DNA of 64,000 bases from positions 434,001 through 498,000 of the forward strand of contig NZ_SOGJ01000023.1 in NCBI RefSeq assembly GCF_004402375.1. Direction: 5' to 3'. The notes under the pieces were generated by a model that searched no databases, had not been told where the DNA came from, and was given only the letters and a program-made list of their open reading frames with translations. This document shows, in pieces, positions 48,049-56,567 of the stretch. The translations under genes and the position numbers were made by a program. Positions within the stretch are counted from its first letter, which is position 1. Every line of letters begins with the position of its first letter. Source of the DNA: Cryobacterium breve (GTDB lineage: Bacteria > Actinomycetota > Actinomycetes > Actinomycetales > Microbacteriaceae).

Positions 48049-49161
48049 GTGGCGCAAAGCAATCATGTGATCGATCTGGTTCATTCCCGCATCGACGAAT
48101 TCCTCGAAACCCGTCAGCCAATTGTGACCACTATCAGCGCGGATCTCACGCCATTGGTGGACTTCTCACGGCAGTTTCTCAGTGGCGGCAAGCGCTTTCG
48201 GGCGCTGTTCTGCTACTGGGGATGGCAGAGCATCGGGGCCTGCTCAGCGGCCGGTGAGGCCGGTGCTTCCGAGGCCCTTCCAACCCATATCGTTTCCGCC
48301 GCAGCGGCACTGGAGATCTTCCACGCGGCGGCACTCGTGCACGACGACATCATCGACAACTCCGACACCCGACGCGGAGCCGCCTCCGCCCACAAACTCT
48401 TCGAGGGCATGCATGGAATGAGCGGCTGGGCAGGCAGCCAGATTGAATTCGGGCGGGCCGCCGGCATCCTTCTCGGTGACCTGCTCCTGGGCTGGAGCGA
48501 CGAGCTGCTCGACGAAGGCCTCGCGGCCGCCCCGGACGCGACAGCTGCGCTCCGCGCTCGGGCGGAATTCAACCGGATGCGCACCGAGGTCACCGTGGGC
48601 CAGTACCTCGACATCCTCGAGGAGCGCGCCTGGCTGACCTACCCCGAGGCGGAGCTGTTCGACCGGGCCCTGCGGGTCATCGTCTTCAAATCCGCCAAGT
48701 ACAGCGTGCAGGCGCCGCTCGTGATCGGCGCGGCTCTCGCCGGCGCCGGACCGGAACACCTCGACGCCCTGCGCGCGTTCGGGCTGCCGCTCGGAATCGC
48801 CTTCCAGCTCCGGGACGACCTGCTCGGTGTGTTCGGGGATGCCTCTGTGACCGGCAAGCCCAGCGGCGACGACCTCCGAGAAGGCAAGCGCACCGTGTTG
48901 GTCGCGCTGGCGCGAGCGCAGCTGACGGACACGGCCCGCGGGGAATTGGACGCTCTCCTTGGCGACCCGCTACTGACGCAAGCCCAGATCAAAGTGCTGC
49001 AACGCACCATCCTTGACAGCGGCGCCGTCGAACGGATCGAGGCACTCATCGTCGCAAACGTCGCCGAGGCCCTTGCGGCCCTCGAAGGATCGCCGATCAC
49101 CGACGCGGTCACGACGCGGCTGATGGAGCTGGCCGAGACGGTGACCCACCGCGCGTTCTAG
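48049..49161 (+). CDS. Trans-type polyprenyl diphosphate synthase
   Basis: This 370-aa all-helical prenyltransferase has the first Asp-rich motif DDIID (residues 99-103, ALVHDDIIDNSDTRRG) and the second QLRDDLLGVFGD. It condenses IPP with an allylic diphosphate to make geranylgeranyl or longer diphosphates for quinones or other isoprenoids; the chain length is not readable here. By position, before the Rv2175c, kinase and aroG genes, it corresponds to M. tuberculosis idsA2 (Rv2173). It starts with GTG. Confidence 0.92.
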   Translation: MAQSNHVIDLVHSRIDEFLETRQPIVTTISADLTPLVDFSRQFLSGGKRFRALFCYWGWQSIGACSAAGEAGASEALPTHIVSAAAALEIFHAAALVHDDIIDNSDTRRGAASAHKLFEGMHGMSGWAGSQIEFGRAAGILLGDLLLGWSDELLDEGLAAAPDATAALRARAEFNRMRTEVTVGQYLDILEERAWLTYPEAELFDRALRVIVFKSAKYSVQAPLVIGAALAGAGPEHLDALRAFGLPLGIAFQLRDDLLGVFGDASVTGKPSGDDLREGKRTVLVALARAQLTDTARGELDALLGDPLLTQAQIKVLQRTILDSGAVERIEALIVANVAEALAALEGSPITDAVTTRLMELAETVTHRAF

Positions 49162-49193
49162 GCACGGTCCCGGCCGAGCACGAGGCCCGGTGC

Positions 49194-49284
49194 CGAACCA
49201 ATTCGATGGAGATCCTGTTCTGAAACTGCCGTTTCGGGGTGTTTAGGTGCGATTCGGGCGAATTCACCGTTGAATTCGTCCGAG
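49194..49284. repeat. Dispersed intergenic palindromic repeat, copy 2
   Basis: The left part, CGAACCAATTCGATGGAGAT (49194-49213), differs by one base from the left arm of copy 1 at 4532. The right part (49264-49284) contains the matching CCGTTGAATTCGTCCG in inverted orientation. The two arms pair imperfectly here and the interior is unrelated to copy 1. It lies between two converging genes. The 171-bp gap holds nothing else that I can recognise. Confidence 0.65.
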
Positions 49285-49332
49285 ACGGGCATACGGCAGG
49301 GTGCTGTGCGGTGCCGTTCCAGGCCGGAAACC

Positions 49333-49677
49333 TTAGGCGAGGGCCTGAGCCACCCGACGCACTTCGGCCTTGCGACCCGCCAGCAGTGCCTGGACCGGGG
49401 GCACTCCGAGACTGTCGTCGACCTCGAGGAGCCAGCGCATCGCCTGCTCGTCGGTGAAGCCATCGTCGGCGAGCACGATCAGGGTGCCGCGAAGTTCGGG
49501 CAGTGGCGCCCCGTCCTTGAGGAAGGAGGCGGGAACCTGCAGCGGGCCATTGTCCCGGCGGATGGCAATCAACTGCCTGTCGTCGACGAGCTGGCGCACG
49601 CGGCTCTGGCTGACGCCGAGCACACGGACGAGGTCTGGGATGGACAGCCACTCTTGATCTGAAAACGATTCGGTCAC
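49333..49677 (-). CDS. Rv2175c-like DNA-binding protein (kinase substrate)
   Basis: This 114-aa protein has an N-terminal helix-turn-helix (WLSIPDLVRVLGVSQSRVRQLVDDRQLIAIRR) and the C-terminal domain typical of the Rv2175c family (GTLIVLADDGFTDEQAMRWLLEVDDSLGVPPVQALLAGRKAEVRR). In M. tuberculosis, Rv2175c is a substrate of the neighbouring kinase PknL, which reduces its DNA binding. The kinase at 51215 is the matching neighbour here. It diverges from the LysM gene. Confidence 0.88.
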   Translation of the reverse strand: MTESFSDQEWLSIPDLVRVLGVSQSRVRQLVDDRQLIAIRRDNGPLQVPASFLKDGAPLPELRGTLIVLADDGFTDEQAMRWLLEVDDSLGVPPVQALLAGRKAEVRRVAQALA

Positions 49678-49821
49678 GGTTCAAGCCTCCCATGATTAGG
49701 GATGCTGGACAAACTTCCGGCCCGGTTTCGCGCGTGTTGTCACCCAGAACGGGGGCCACCTGATTAGCTGGACTGAACAACTGTGTCAGCATTGCTGTCG
49801 CACGCACTCGACGGGAGCGGT

Positions 49822-51126
49822 ATGTCGGCACGAGCCAGCAGGAACAGCAAGGACCCACGAGCGGTCAGCGAGGGGCGCCACCGCCAGACGGCCTCGACCG
49901 AGCGGCGTGGCCTGGGCGTGCTGGTCACGGTGCCGCTGGTTCTGATCAGCACAATTGCAATCAGCCTGAATCTGGCCTCTCCGGCGGAGGCCGCCTCCAT
50001 CGCCAAGAAGCCGCTCAAGAGCAAGAGTCTGCTGCCCGGCGCCGCTTCGGCCAAGGTATCGACGAGCGTGCCCACCACAGCGACACCGACCCAGTACCAG
50101 GTGGTCGAGGGCGACACCGTGAGCGCCGTTGCCGGACGGTTCGGCCTCTCCACGGCATCCGTGCTCGCCCTCAACGGACTGGGCTGGTCAGCGGTCATCT
50201 TTCCGGGTCAGACGCTGATCCTGTCGGCGCAGGCCGCCACGCCGGCGCCGGCCCCCGCTCCGGTTGCCGCGGAGATCGCCCGATATGTGATCCAGAGCGG
50301 TGACACACTCTCCGGTGTCGCAGCTGCCCACGGGCTGTCCCTGTCCGCACTGCTTCAGGTGAACGGCCTCGACCCGAGCAGCATCATCTTTCCCGGTCAG
50401 TCCGTGGTGCTGCCGCCGGGCGACGGCCCAGCGGCGGCCCCGGTGGCCGCCGCGCCGGTCGCGGCGGTGGGCGGCGCATCCGGAACGCACACGATCGTGG
50501 CCGGCGAGACCATCGGCGGCCTCGCGGCCGCGGCGGGAGTGTCGGTGCAGTCCGTGCTCGACGCCAACGGCCTCGGGTGGTCCAGCATCATCTACCCCGG
50601 GCAGGTGCTCAGCGTCCCATCCGGTTCATCGTCCGCGGCTCTCCCGACCGACCCAGCGGTCCTGATCACCGAGGTCGCACCGGTTCCGTCGCCGTCGGCC
50701 GAAGTCGGCCGGGTCACTCCGCTCACCGAGGAGATGCGACGACACGCCGAAATCATCATCGCCAGTGGACGAACGGCCGGCGCCGGAGACGCAGGCATCG
50801 TGATCGCCCTGGCCGCCGCGGCTCAGGAGTCCGGACTGCGCAACGTGCAGCACGGTGACCGCGATTCCCTCGGACTCTTTCAGCAGCGGCCCAGCTCCGG
50901 CTGGGGTTCCCCCGCCGAGGTGCTCGACCCGGTGCGGGCCAGCCTCGCCTTCTTCGGCGGTCCCGTGAACCCGAACCCGGGCGTCACCCGTGGACTCCTG
51001 GACGTGCCGGGATGGGAATCGATGACGGTGACCGAGGCCGCTCAGACGGTGCAGATCTCGGCCTACCCGAACCACTACGCCAAGTGGGAAACGTCCGCTC
51101 GGGCGTGGCTGGACGAACTCAGCTGA
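49822..51126 (+). CDS. LysM cell-wall protein with lysozyme-like C-terminal domain
   Basis: This protein of about 434 aa is anchored or secreted: a Sec-type hydrophobic segment (LGVLVTVPLVLISTIAISL) is followed by three LysM peptidoglycan-binding repeats (YQVVEGDTVSAVAGRF, YVIQSGDTLSGVAAAH, HTIVAGETIGGLAAA). The C-terminus (AAAAQESGLRN...DSLGLFQQRPSSGWG) resembles the lysozyme-like domain of actinobacterial wall hydrolases. ATG at 49822 follows GGGAGCGG; a GTG at 49783 is an alternative. It lies 88 bp upstream of the PASTA kinase in the same orientation. Confidence 0.88.
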   Translation: MSARASRNSKDPRAVSEGRHRQTASTERRGLGVLVTVPLVLISTIAISLNLASPAEAASIAKKPLKSKSLLPGAASAKVSTSVPTTATPTQYQVVEGDTVSAVAGRFGLSTASVLALNGLGWSAVIFPGQTLILSAQAATPAPAPAPVAAEIARYVIQSGDTLSGVAAAHGLSLSALLQVNGLDPSSIIFPGQSVVLPPGDGPAAAPVAAAPVAAVGGASGTHTIVAGETIGGLAAAAGVSVQSVLDANGLGWSSIIYPGQVLSVPSGSSSAALPTDPAVLITEVAPVPSPSAEVGRVTPLTEEMRRHAEIIIASGRTAGAGDAGIVIALAAAAQESGLRNVQHGDRDSLGLFQQRPSSGWGSPAEVLDPVRASLAFFGGPVNPNPGVTRGLLDVPGWESMTVTEAAQTVQISAYPNHYAKWETSARAWLDELS

Positions 51127-51202
51127 GACGTACTGGCATCCGTTCGACCCTGAAATCCCCGACTTTCGGGTGTCCCGGCGCGAGGAACGGTCCGGCGATC
51201 CC

Positions 51203-51208
51203 TAGAAT
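51203..51208 (+). promoter_or_regulatory. -10 element of the PASTA kinase gene
   Basis: TAGAAT ends 6 nt before the GTG at 51215, with no ribosome binding site. It suggests a separate leaderless start for the kinase, independent of the LysM gene. Confidence 0.5.
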
Positions 51209-51214
51209 CGACTA

Positions 51215-53158
51215 GTGAGCGATACCCCTGCCGATCCCATGGTCGGCCGTCTGATAGACGGCCGCTATCAGGTGCGCTCGCGGATCGCCCGTGGCGGCAT
51301 GGCCACGGTCTACCTCGCCACCGACCTGCGCCTCGAGCGCCGGGTCGCGATCAAGATCATGCACGGCCACCTCGCCGACGACAACACGTTCAAGGCCCGC
51401 TTCGTGCAGGAGGCCCGCTCGGCCGCCCGCCTCGCGCACCCCAACGTCGTCAACGTCTACGACCAGGGCCAGGACGCCGACATGGCCTATCTGGTGATGG
51501 AATACCTGCCCGGCATCACGCTGCGCGACCTGCTGAAGGATTACGGCCGCCTCACCAGCGAGCAGACGATGGACATCCTCGAGGCAGTGCTTTCGGGGCT
51601 GGCCGCCGCGCACAAGGCCGGGATCGTTCACCGCGACCTCAAACCGGAGAACGTTTTGCTGGCCGACGACGGCCGCATCAAGATCGGCGACTTCGGCCTT
51701 GCTCGCGCGGTCAACAACAACACTGCGACCGGCCAAGCGCTACTCGGCACGATCGCCTATCTCTCCCCCGAGCTCGTCACACGAGGCATCGCGGATGCCC
51801 GCAGCGACATCTACGCCCTCGGCATCATGACCTACGAGATGCTCACCGGCGAGCAGCCCTATGTGGGCGAAGCGCCCATGCAGATCGCCTACCAGCACGC
51901 CAACGACACTGTGCCGATGCCGAGCGTCCGCATACCCACGATTCCGCACGAGCTCGACGAACTCGTGCTGTGGGCGACCGCTCGCGACCCGGAGCAACGT
52001 CCGCGCGATGCCCGTGTCATGCTCGACCAGTTGCTCGACCTCGACAAGCTGGTGCGCCCGGCCCCCGCCGCGACCGGCCTCGCGTCGACCATGGTGATGC
52101 CGGGCGGGCTGACCGCAGCGGTGGCCGAGGCCGACACCCAGATCTTCGGCGCCACCCCACTCGTTCCTGCCGGAGGCGCGGCCGACGCCTCTGCGGAAGC
52201 CCCGGCCAATGCCACCCTCCTGACCGAGCAGGCCCAGAAGCGCAAGCACCGCGGCTACTGGCTCTTCGCACTCGTGATCATGTTGGCCGCACTGGCCGGG
52301 GGAACCGGCTGGTACTTCGGCAGCGGCCCAGGCTCGGACGTTCCCGTTCCTTCCCTGACCTCCTCCTCCCCGGAGAACGCCACCAGCCAGTTGACGGCGC
52401 TCGGACTGGAAGTGGCGCTCGGCACCGAGTTCAGCGGCACGATTCCCGCGGGTCTGGTCTCCAGCACCGACCCCGAATCGGGTACCCGGGTCGCCAAAGA
52501 CAGCACGGTGACCCTCCTCGTGTCCCAGGGCCCCCAGCCCATCACGCTTCCCGTTCTGGCCGGGCTGTCCAGCGACGCGGCGGCGGCCGCTGTCACCGAC
52601 CTTAACGCGGGCATCGGCGCGACCGACTCCATCTTCGACGACACCGTGGAATCCGGCCTGGTCATCTCGGCCACTCGGGAACTAGACGGCACGGATGTAT
52701 CTCAGGGTGGAGACTATTTCCAGGGCATGAACGTCAACCTCGTGGTGTCGCTGGGTTCCGTGCCCGACGTGGCCGGCGAGACGGTCGACGACGCGACCGC
52801 GATCCTGGCCGACAAGGGGCTGCTCGCAAATTCCGGGGAGGAGGTCTACAGCGACTCCGTCGACGCCGGGAACGTCATCCGTGCCGTGCCCGTGAACGAG
52901 GGGGCGGTGCGCGTAGGCGACACCTACTCCCTGACGGTCTCCCGCGGCCCTGAACCAGTCATCATTCCGGACGTCGTCGGAATGCCGTGGAATGAAGGCA
53001 AGCAGGCTTTGACCGACCTCGGCTTCAAGCTGAGTTACAATCTTGGGGCGGATGCGATCGCCGCTCTCCTCAACGTCGCGTCCACGGATCCCGTGGCCGG
53101 AACGCCCGCTGAAAAGGGCAGCACCATCACCCTCAAGCCGACGAACCCCTTCGGCTAA
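51215..53158 (+). CDS. PASTA-domain Ser/Thr protein kinase (PknL locus)
   Basis: This 647-aa protein has a cytoplasmic kinase domain with GRYQVRSRIARGGMATVYLA (glycine loop), K47 (AIKI), HRDLKPEN (D141) and DFG (159-161), then a linker rich in Ala and Pro. A membrane helix at about 348-368 leads to four extracellular PASTA repeats. The locus order (polyprenyl synthase, Rv2175c-like, kinase, aroG) matches M. tuberculosis pknL, although PknL itself has no PASTA repeats, so it may be a PknL orthologue with a PknB-like sensor part. PASTA repeats bind muropeptides or lipid II. Confidence 0.92.
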   Translation: MSDTPADPMVGRLIDGRYQVRSRIARGGMATVYLATDLRLERRVAIKIMHGHLADDNTFKARFVQEARSAARLAHPNVVNVYDQGQDADMAYLVMEYLPGITLRDLLKDYGRLTSEQTMDILEAVLSGLAAAHKAGIVHRDLKPENVLLADDGRIKIGDFGLARAVNNNTATGQALLGTIAYLSPELVTRGIADARSDIYALGIMTYEMLTGEQPYVGEAPMQIAYQHANDTVPMPSVRIPTIPHELDELVLWATARDPEQRPRDARVMLDQLLDLDKLVRPAPAATGLASTMVMPGGLTAAVAEADTQIFGATPLVPAGGAADASAEAPANATLLTEQAQKRKHRGYWLFALVIMLAALAGGTGWYFGSGPGSDVPVPSLTSSSPENATSQLTALGLEVALGTEFSGTIPAGLVSSTDPESGTRVAKDSTVTLLVSQGPQPITLPVLAGLSSDAAAAAVTDLNAGIGATDSIFDDTVESGLVISATRELDGTDVSQGGDYFQGMNVNLVVSLGSVPDVAGETVDDATAILADKGLLANSGEEVYSDSVDAGNVIRAVPVNEGAVRVGDTYSLTVSRGPEPVIIPDVVGMPWNEGKQALTDLGFKLSYNLGADAIAALLNVASTDPVAGTPAEKGSTITLKPTNPFG

Positions 53159-53190
53159 CCACCACCGAGACCGCTGCCACGCCGTACGAA

Positions 53191-53250
53191 AGTGCCCGTT
53201 CCGCACCGGAGTGACCGGCAGAACGGGCACTGGTGAGCGGAACGGGCACC
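53191..53250. terminator. Three-armed hairpin between the converging kinase and aroG genes
   Basis: AGTGCCCGTTC (53191-53201) is complementary to GAACGGGCACT (53221-53231) with 11 perfect base pairs, and also to a third copy GGAACGGGCACC at 53239-53250. It probably serves as a bidirectional terminator for both genes. The redundancy of the right arm is unusual. Confidence 0.7.
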
Positions 53251-53262
53251 GAGGTCGCGCAT

Positions 53263-54633
53263 CTAGCGGGCGGCGAGCTCCTCCGCGACCAGGAAGGCGA
53301 GCTCGAGCGACTGCATGTGGTTCAAGCGCGGGTCGCAAAGCGACTCGTACCGGGTAGCCAAGGCAGCCTCGTCGATGTGCTCCGAGCCGCCGAGGCACTC
53401 GGTGACGTCATCTCCGGTGAGCTCCACGTGCACGCCGCCAGGATGTGTGCCGACGCTCCGGTGCGCTTCGAAGAAGCCGCGGACCTCGTCGACGACGTCG
53501 TCGAAGCGCCGCGTCTTGTAACCGGTGGGGGTAGTCACGCCGTTGCCGTGCATGGGGTCGGTGACCCACAGCGGCTTGGCGTCACTGGCCTTGATGGCCT
53601 CCAGCAGCGGTGGCAGGGCGTCGCGCACGGTGCCGGCACCCATCCGCGTGATAAATGTGAGGCGGCCGGGCTCCCGGTTCGGGTCGAGCTTGTCGACCAG
53701 TCGCAGCATGTCGTCGACGGACGTGCTCGGCCCGAGCTTGACCCCGATCGGGTTGCGCACCCGGGAGAGGAAGTCGACGTGGGCGCCGTCGAGGTCGCGT
53801 GTACGCTCCCCGATCCAGATGAAGTGCGCGGACGTGTTGTACGGTGTTCCGGTGCGCGAGTCGATCCTCGTCATCGGACGCTCATAATCCATCAGCAGAC
53901 CCTCGTGGCTGGTGTAGAACTCCGTGCGGCGCATGGCCTCGAAGTCCGCCCCGCAGGCGATCATGAACTTGATCGCACGGTCGATCTCCTTCGCCACCTT
54001 TTCATAGCGCTGATTCGCCGGGTTGGCGGCGAAGCCCTGGTTCCAGCTGTGCACCTGGCGCAGGTCGGCGAACCCACCCTGGGTGAATGCCCGGATGAGG
54101 TTGAGCGTGGACGCGGCCGTGTGGTAGCCCGTTACCAGACGAGCCGGGTCGGCCTCGCGGGACTCAGGTGTGAAGTCGTAGCCGTTGACGATGTCGCCAC
54201 GGTAGGCCGGCAGCGTGACGCCGCCGCGGGTCTCGAAGTCGCTCGAGCGGGGCTTGGCGAACTGGCCGGCCATTCGGCCCATTTTGATCACGGGCATCGA
54301 CGCGCCGTAGGTGAGCACGACGGCCATCTGCAACACGGTCTTGACGCGGTTGCGGATCTGCTCCGCGGTGGCGCCGCTGAAGGTCTCGGCGCAGTCTCCG
54401 CCCTGCAGGAGGAAGGCGTGGCCGCTGGCGGCCTCCGCCAGGCGATCGCGCAGAATGTCGACCTCGCCGGCGAACACGAGCGGGGGCTGAGTTGACAATT
54501 CGGATGATGCCGCGGCAACGGCGACCGGGTTGGGCCACGTCGGCTGCTGCTTGATCGGGAGGGTGCGCCAATAGTCCAGGCCGGCAACCACAGATTGTTC
54601 TGCGAGGACGACTGGTTCGGTGGGGTCTACCAC
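53263..54633 (-). CDS. aroG: Class II 3-deoxy-7-phosphoheptulonate (DAHP) synthase
   Basis: This 456-aa enzyme makes the first step of the shikimate pathway from phosphoenolpyruvate and erythrose 4-phosphate. The class II plant/mycobacterial type is clear from its length and from GGDCAETFSGATAEQIRNRVKT and DYERPMTRID. GTG at 54633 follows AAAGGAATAG and is preferred over an upstream frame with a Cys/Gln-rich leader. It is the neighbour of pknL in M. tuberculosis (Rv2178c) as well. In M. tuberculosis the enzyme partners with chorismate mutase. Confidence 0.95.
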   Translation of the reverse strand: MVDPTEPVVLAEQSVVAGLDYWRTLPIKQQPTWPNPVAVAAASSELSTQPPLVFAGEVDILRDRLAEAASGHAFLLQGGDCAETFSGATAEQIRNRVKTVLQMAVVLTYGASMPVIKMGRMAGQFAKPRSSDFETRGGVTLPAYRGDIVNGYDFTPESREADPARLVTGYHTAASTLNLIRAFTQGGFADLRQVHSWNQGFAANPANQRYEKVAKEIDRAIKFMIACGADFEAMRRTEFYTSHEGLLMDYERPMTRIDSRTGTPYNTSAHFIWIGERTRDLDGAHVDFLSRVRNPIGVKLGPSTSVDDMLRLVDKLDPNREPGRLTFITRMGAGTVRDALPPLLEAIKASDAKPLWVTDPMHGNGVTTPTGYKTRRFDDVVDEVRGFFEAHRSVGTHPGGVHVELTGDDVTECLGGSEHIDEAALATRYESLCDPRLNHMQSLELAFLVAEELAAR

Positions 54634-54727
54634 GGGACTATTCCTTTTTTCTCTGGTCCGGCGCACGAAATACCGCGAACCGCACTGTGGGGGTGGGACC
54701 TGCTGGCCCCCAGACAACCCTCTGATT

Positions 54728-55417
54728 CTACCGGGTCAGGCTGGCGCGCTTTTCTTTCACACTCGTCGCGTAGACGTCCACGTACTCTTGGCGGCTCAGC
54801 GCCTGCAACTCGTACATCAGCTCGTCGGTCACCGACCGGAGCACGAACCGGTCTCCCTCCATGCCATCGAACCGGCTGAAGTCGAGGGGCTTGCCGATGA
54901 CGATGCCGATGCGGCGCACCTTGGGGACCCGGGTGCCTGTCGGCATAGCCTTCTCCGTGTCGATCATTGCCACGGGGATGACCGGGACCTCGGCTTCGAG
55001 CACCATCCGCGCTACACCGGTGCGGCCACGGTACATCTTGGCGTCGGGACTGCGGGTGCCCTCCGGATAGATGCCGAGCACGCCGCCGGAGCCAAGAACG
55101 CGCAAGCCAGTGTTGAGGGAGTCCTCGGACGCCTTGCCACCCGACCGGTCGATCGGCAGTTGCCCGGTGGCCTTGAAGAACTGGCGCGTCGCCCAGCCTT
55201 TCAGCCCCTTGCCGGTGAAGTACTCGCTCTTAGCCAGGAAGACGACCCGCCGTGGCACGACCAGCGGCAGGAAAACCGAGTCGATGAACGACAGGTGGTT
55301 GCTCGCGAGAATCACACCGCCTTCTTTGGGGATGTTCTCGAGCCCGACCACCCACGGTCGGAAGATCGCCAACAGCAGAGGGCCGATGACAATGTTTTTC
55401 ATAAGCCAGTAGAACAT
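54728..55417 (-). CDS. 1-acyl-glycerol-3-phosphate acyltransferase (PlsC family)
   Basis: This 229-aa membrane-associated acyltransferase has the catalytic NHLSFID (HX4D) near the N-terminus and the classic YPEGTRSPD phosphate-binding motif. It acylates 1-acyl-glycerol-3-phosphate to phosphatidate. It is the second PlsC homologue in the window and has the more canonical motifs of the two. It lies 27 bp downstream of the ROK gene. Confidence 0.9.
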   Translation of the reverse strand: MFYWLMKNIVIGPLLLAIFRPWVVGLENIPKEGGVILASNHLSFIDSVFLPLVVPRRVVFLAKSEYFTGKGLKGWATRQFFKATGQLPIDRSGGKASEDSLNTGLRVLGSGGVLGIYPEGTRSPDAKMYRGRTGVARMVLEAEVPVIPVAMIDTEKAMPTGTRVPKVRRIGIVIGKPLDFSRFDGMEGDRFVLRSVTDELMYELQALSRQEYVDVYATSVKEKRASLTR

Positions 55418-55444
55418 CGTTGCTCCCTCGGTAACCCGGAAAGC

Positions 55445-56392
55445 CTACTGCGCGAAGACGTGTTTCCGCGCCAGGTCGGCCGCGCCGACGACTCCGGCGT
55501 CGTTGACGAGCTGGGCTATCGCGAATTCCGCCTCAGGATGGTATCCCCTGGCGGGCAGGTTTTCGAGGTAGGCGGCGCGGATCGGCTCGAGCAGCAGGTC
55601 GCCGGCCGCGGCCACTCCCCCGCCGAAAACGAAGATCTGCGGGTCAAGCACGGCTGCGAGGCTCGAGCAGGCCGCGCCAAGCGAGCTGCCCAACTGACGC
55701 AGCGCCGCGAGGGCGCCGTTGTCGCCCTCCTGGATCAAGCGGCCGACCTCCTTGCCGGTGAGCTTGCCCTTGCGCTCGCGAGCCGCGGCAAGGCCGAGGC
55801 CGATGCCACCGGCATCCGCCAACTCGGTCGCAATTCGAAGCAGGGCGCGGCCCGAGCCGTACTGTTCGATGCAGCCGTGGGCACCGCAGCCGCAGAGGCG
55901 ACCGCCCGGCACCACGCGCAAGTGCCCGAGTTCGGCGGCACACCCGAAGCCGCCGCGGAAGAGGCGGCTGTTGGACACGATCGCCCCGCCAACGCCGGTG
56001 CCGATGGTGAGGGTGACCATATCGCTGTAGCCACGCCCGGCGCCGAAGACGAACTCCGCCCAACCGGCAGCGTTCGCGTCGTTCTCGATCAGGATGGGCA
56101 GATCGAGCCGGGCCTCGAGCGTGGCTCGAAGCGGTTCGTGCCGCCAGTTGACGTTGGGGCCGTAGTAGACGGTGGACTGGGCGGCGTCAATGAAACCGGC
56201 TGCCGCGATCCCCGCGGCGACGACCTCTTCGCCGGCGGCCAGGTCCGTGATCATCGCCACAACGGCGTCTTCGATGCCGCGAGGATCGTTCGCGGTGGTC
56301 GGTCGCCGATCGGAGCGGACGATCGTGCCGGATTCGTCAACCAGAGCCGCGGCAATTTTGGTGCCGCCGATGTCGATCCCAATGGCGTGCAC
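55445..56392 (-). CDS. ROK-family sugar kinase (glucokinase-type)
   Basis: This 315-aa kinase has the ATP-binding GIDIGGTKIAAALVD at the N-terminus, GVGGAIV, the zinc-binding CGCGAHGCIE (Cys residues in CXCGXXGC) and ENDANAAGWAEFVFG with the catalytic Asp. Most relatives phosphorylate glucose, but the ROK family also includes mannose and N-acetylglucosamine kinases, so the sugar is unproven. GTG at 56392 is the family-typical start (M-H-A-I-G-I-D-I-G-G). It is divergent from the acyl-CoA synthetase gene. Confidence 0.9.
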   Translation of the reverse strand: MHAIGIDIGGTKIAAALVDESGTIVRSDRRPTTANDPRGIEDAVVAMITDLAAGEEVVAAGIAAAGFIDAAQSTVYYGPNVNWRHEPLRATLEARLDLPILIENDANAAGWAEFVFGAGRGYSDMVTLTIGTGVGGAIVSNSRLFRGGFGCAAELGHLRVVPGGRLCGCGAHGCIEQYGSGRALLRIATELADAGGIGLGLAAARERKGKLTGKEVGRLIQEGDNGALAALRQLGSSLGAACSSLAAVLDPQIFVFGGGVAAAGDLLLEPIRAAYLENLPARGYHPEAEFAIAQLVNDAGVVGAADLARKHVFAQ

Positions 56393-56508
56393 GGCGGACT
56401 TCTTTCGTTGAGGGGCTGGAGGAAACGCACGACCGGGCGAACAACGGAGCTGGTGCGACCCCTCTAGAGTGTAGTGAATCAAGACACCGCCAGGCGAAAC
56501 GTACGCTT

Positions 56509-56524
56509 CCACGTACCGACGTGG
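56509..56524. promoter_or_regulatory. 16-bp palindrome in the acyl-CoA synthetase promoter
   Basis: CCACGTACCGACGTGG has perfect 6-bp arms around ACCG. It ends just before a TAGAGT hexamer (56526-56531) that could be the -10 element, so a bound repressor would block this promoter. The protein is unknown; a fatty-acid-responsive regulator would be a natural guess. Confidence 0.5.
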
Positions 56525-56567
56525 ATAGAGTAGGGCAAAATGCCCGCCCGGTACCAGAGGAGTTACC

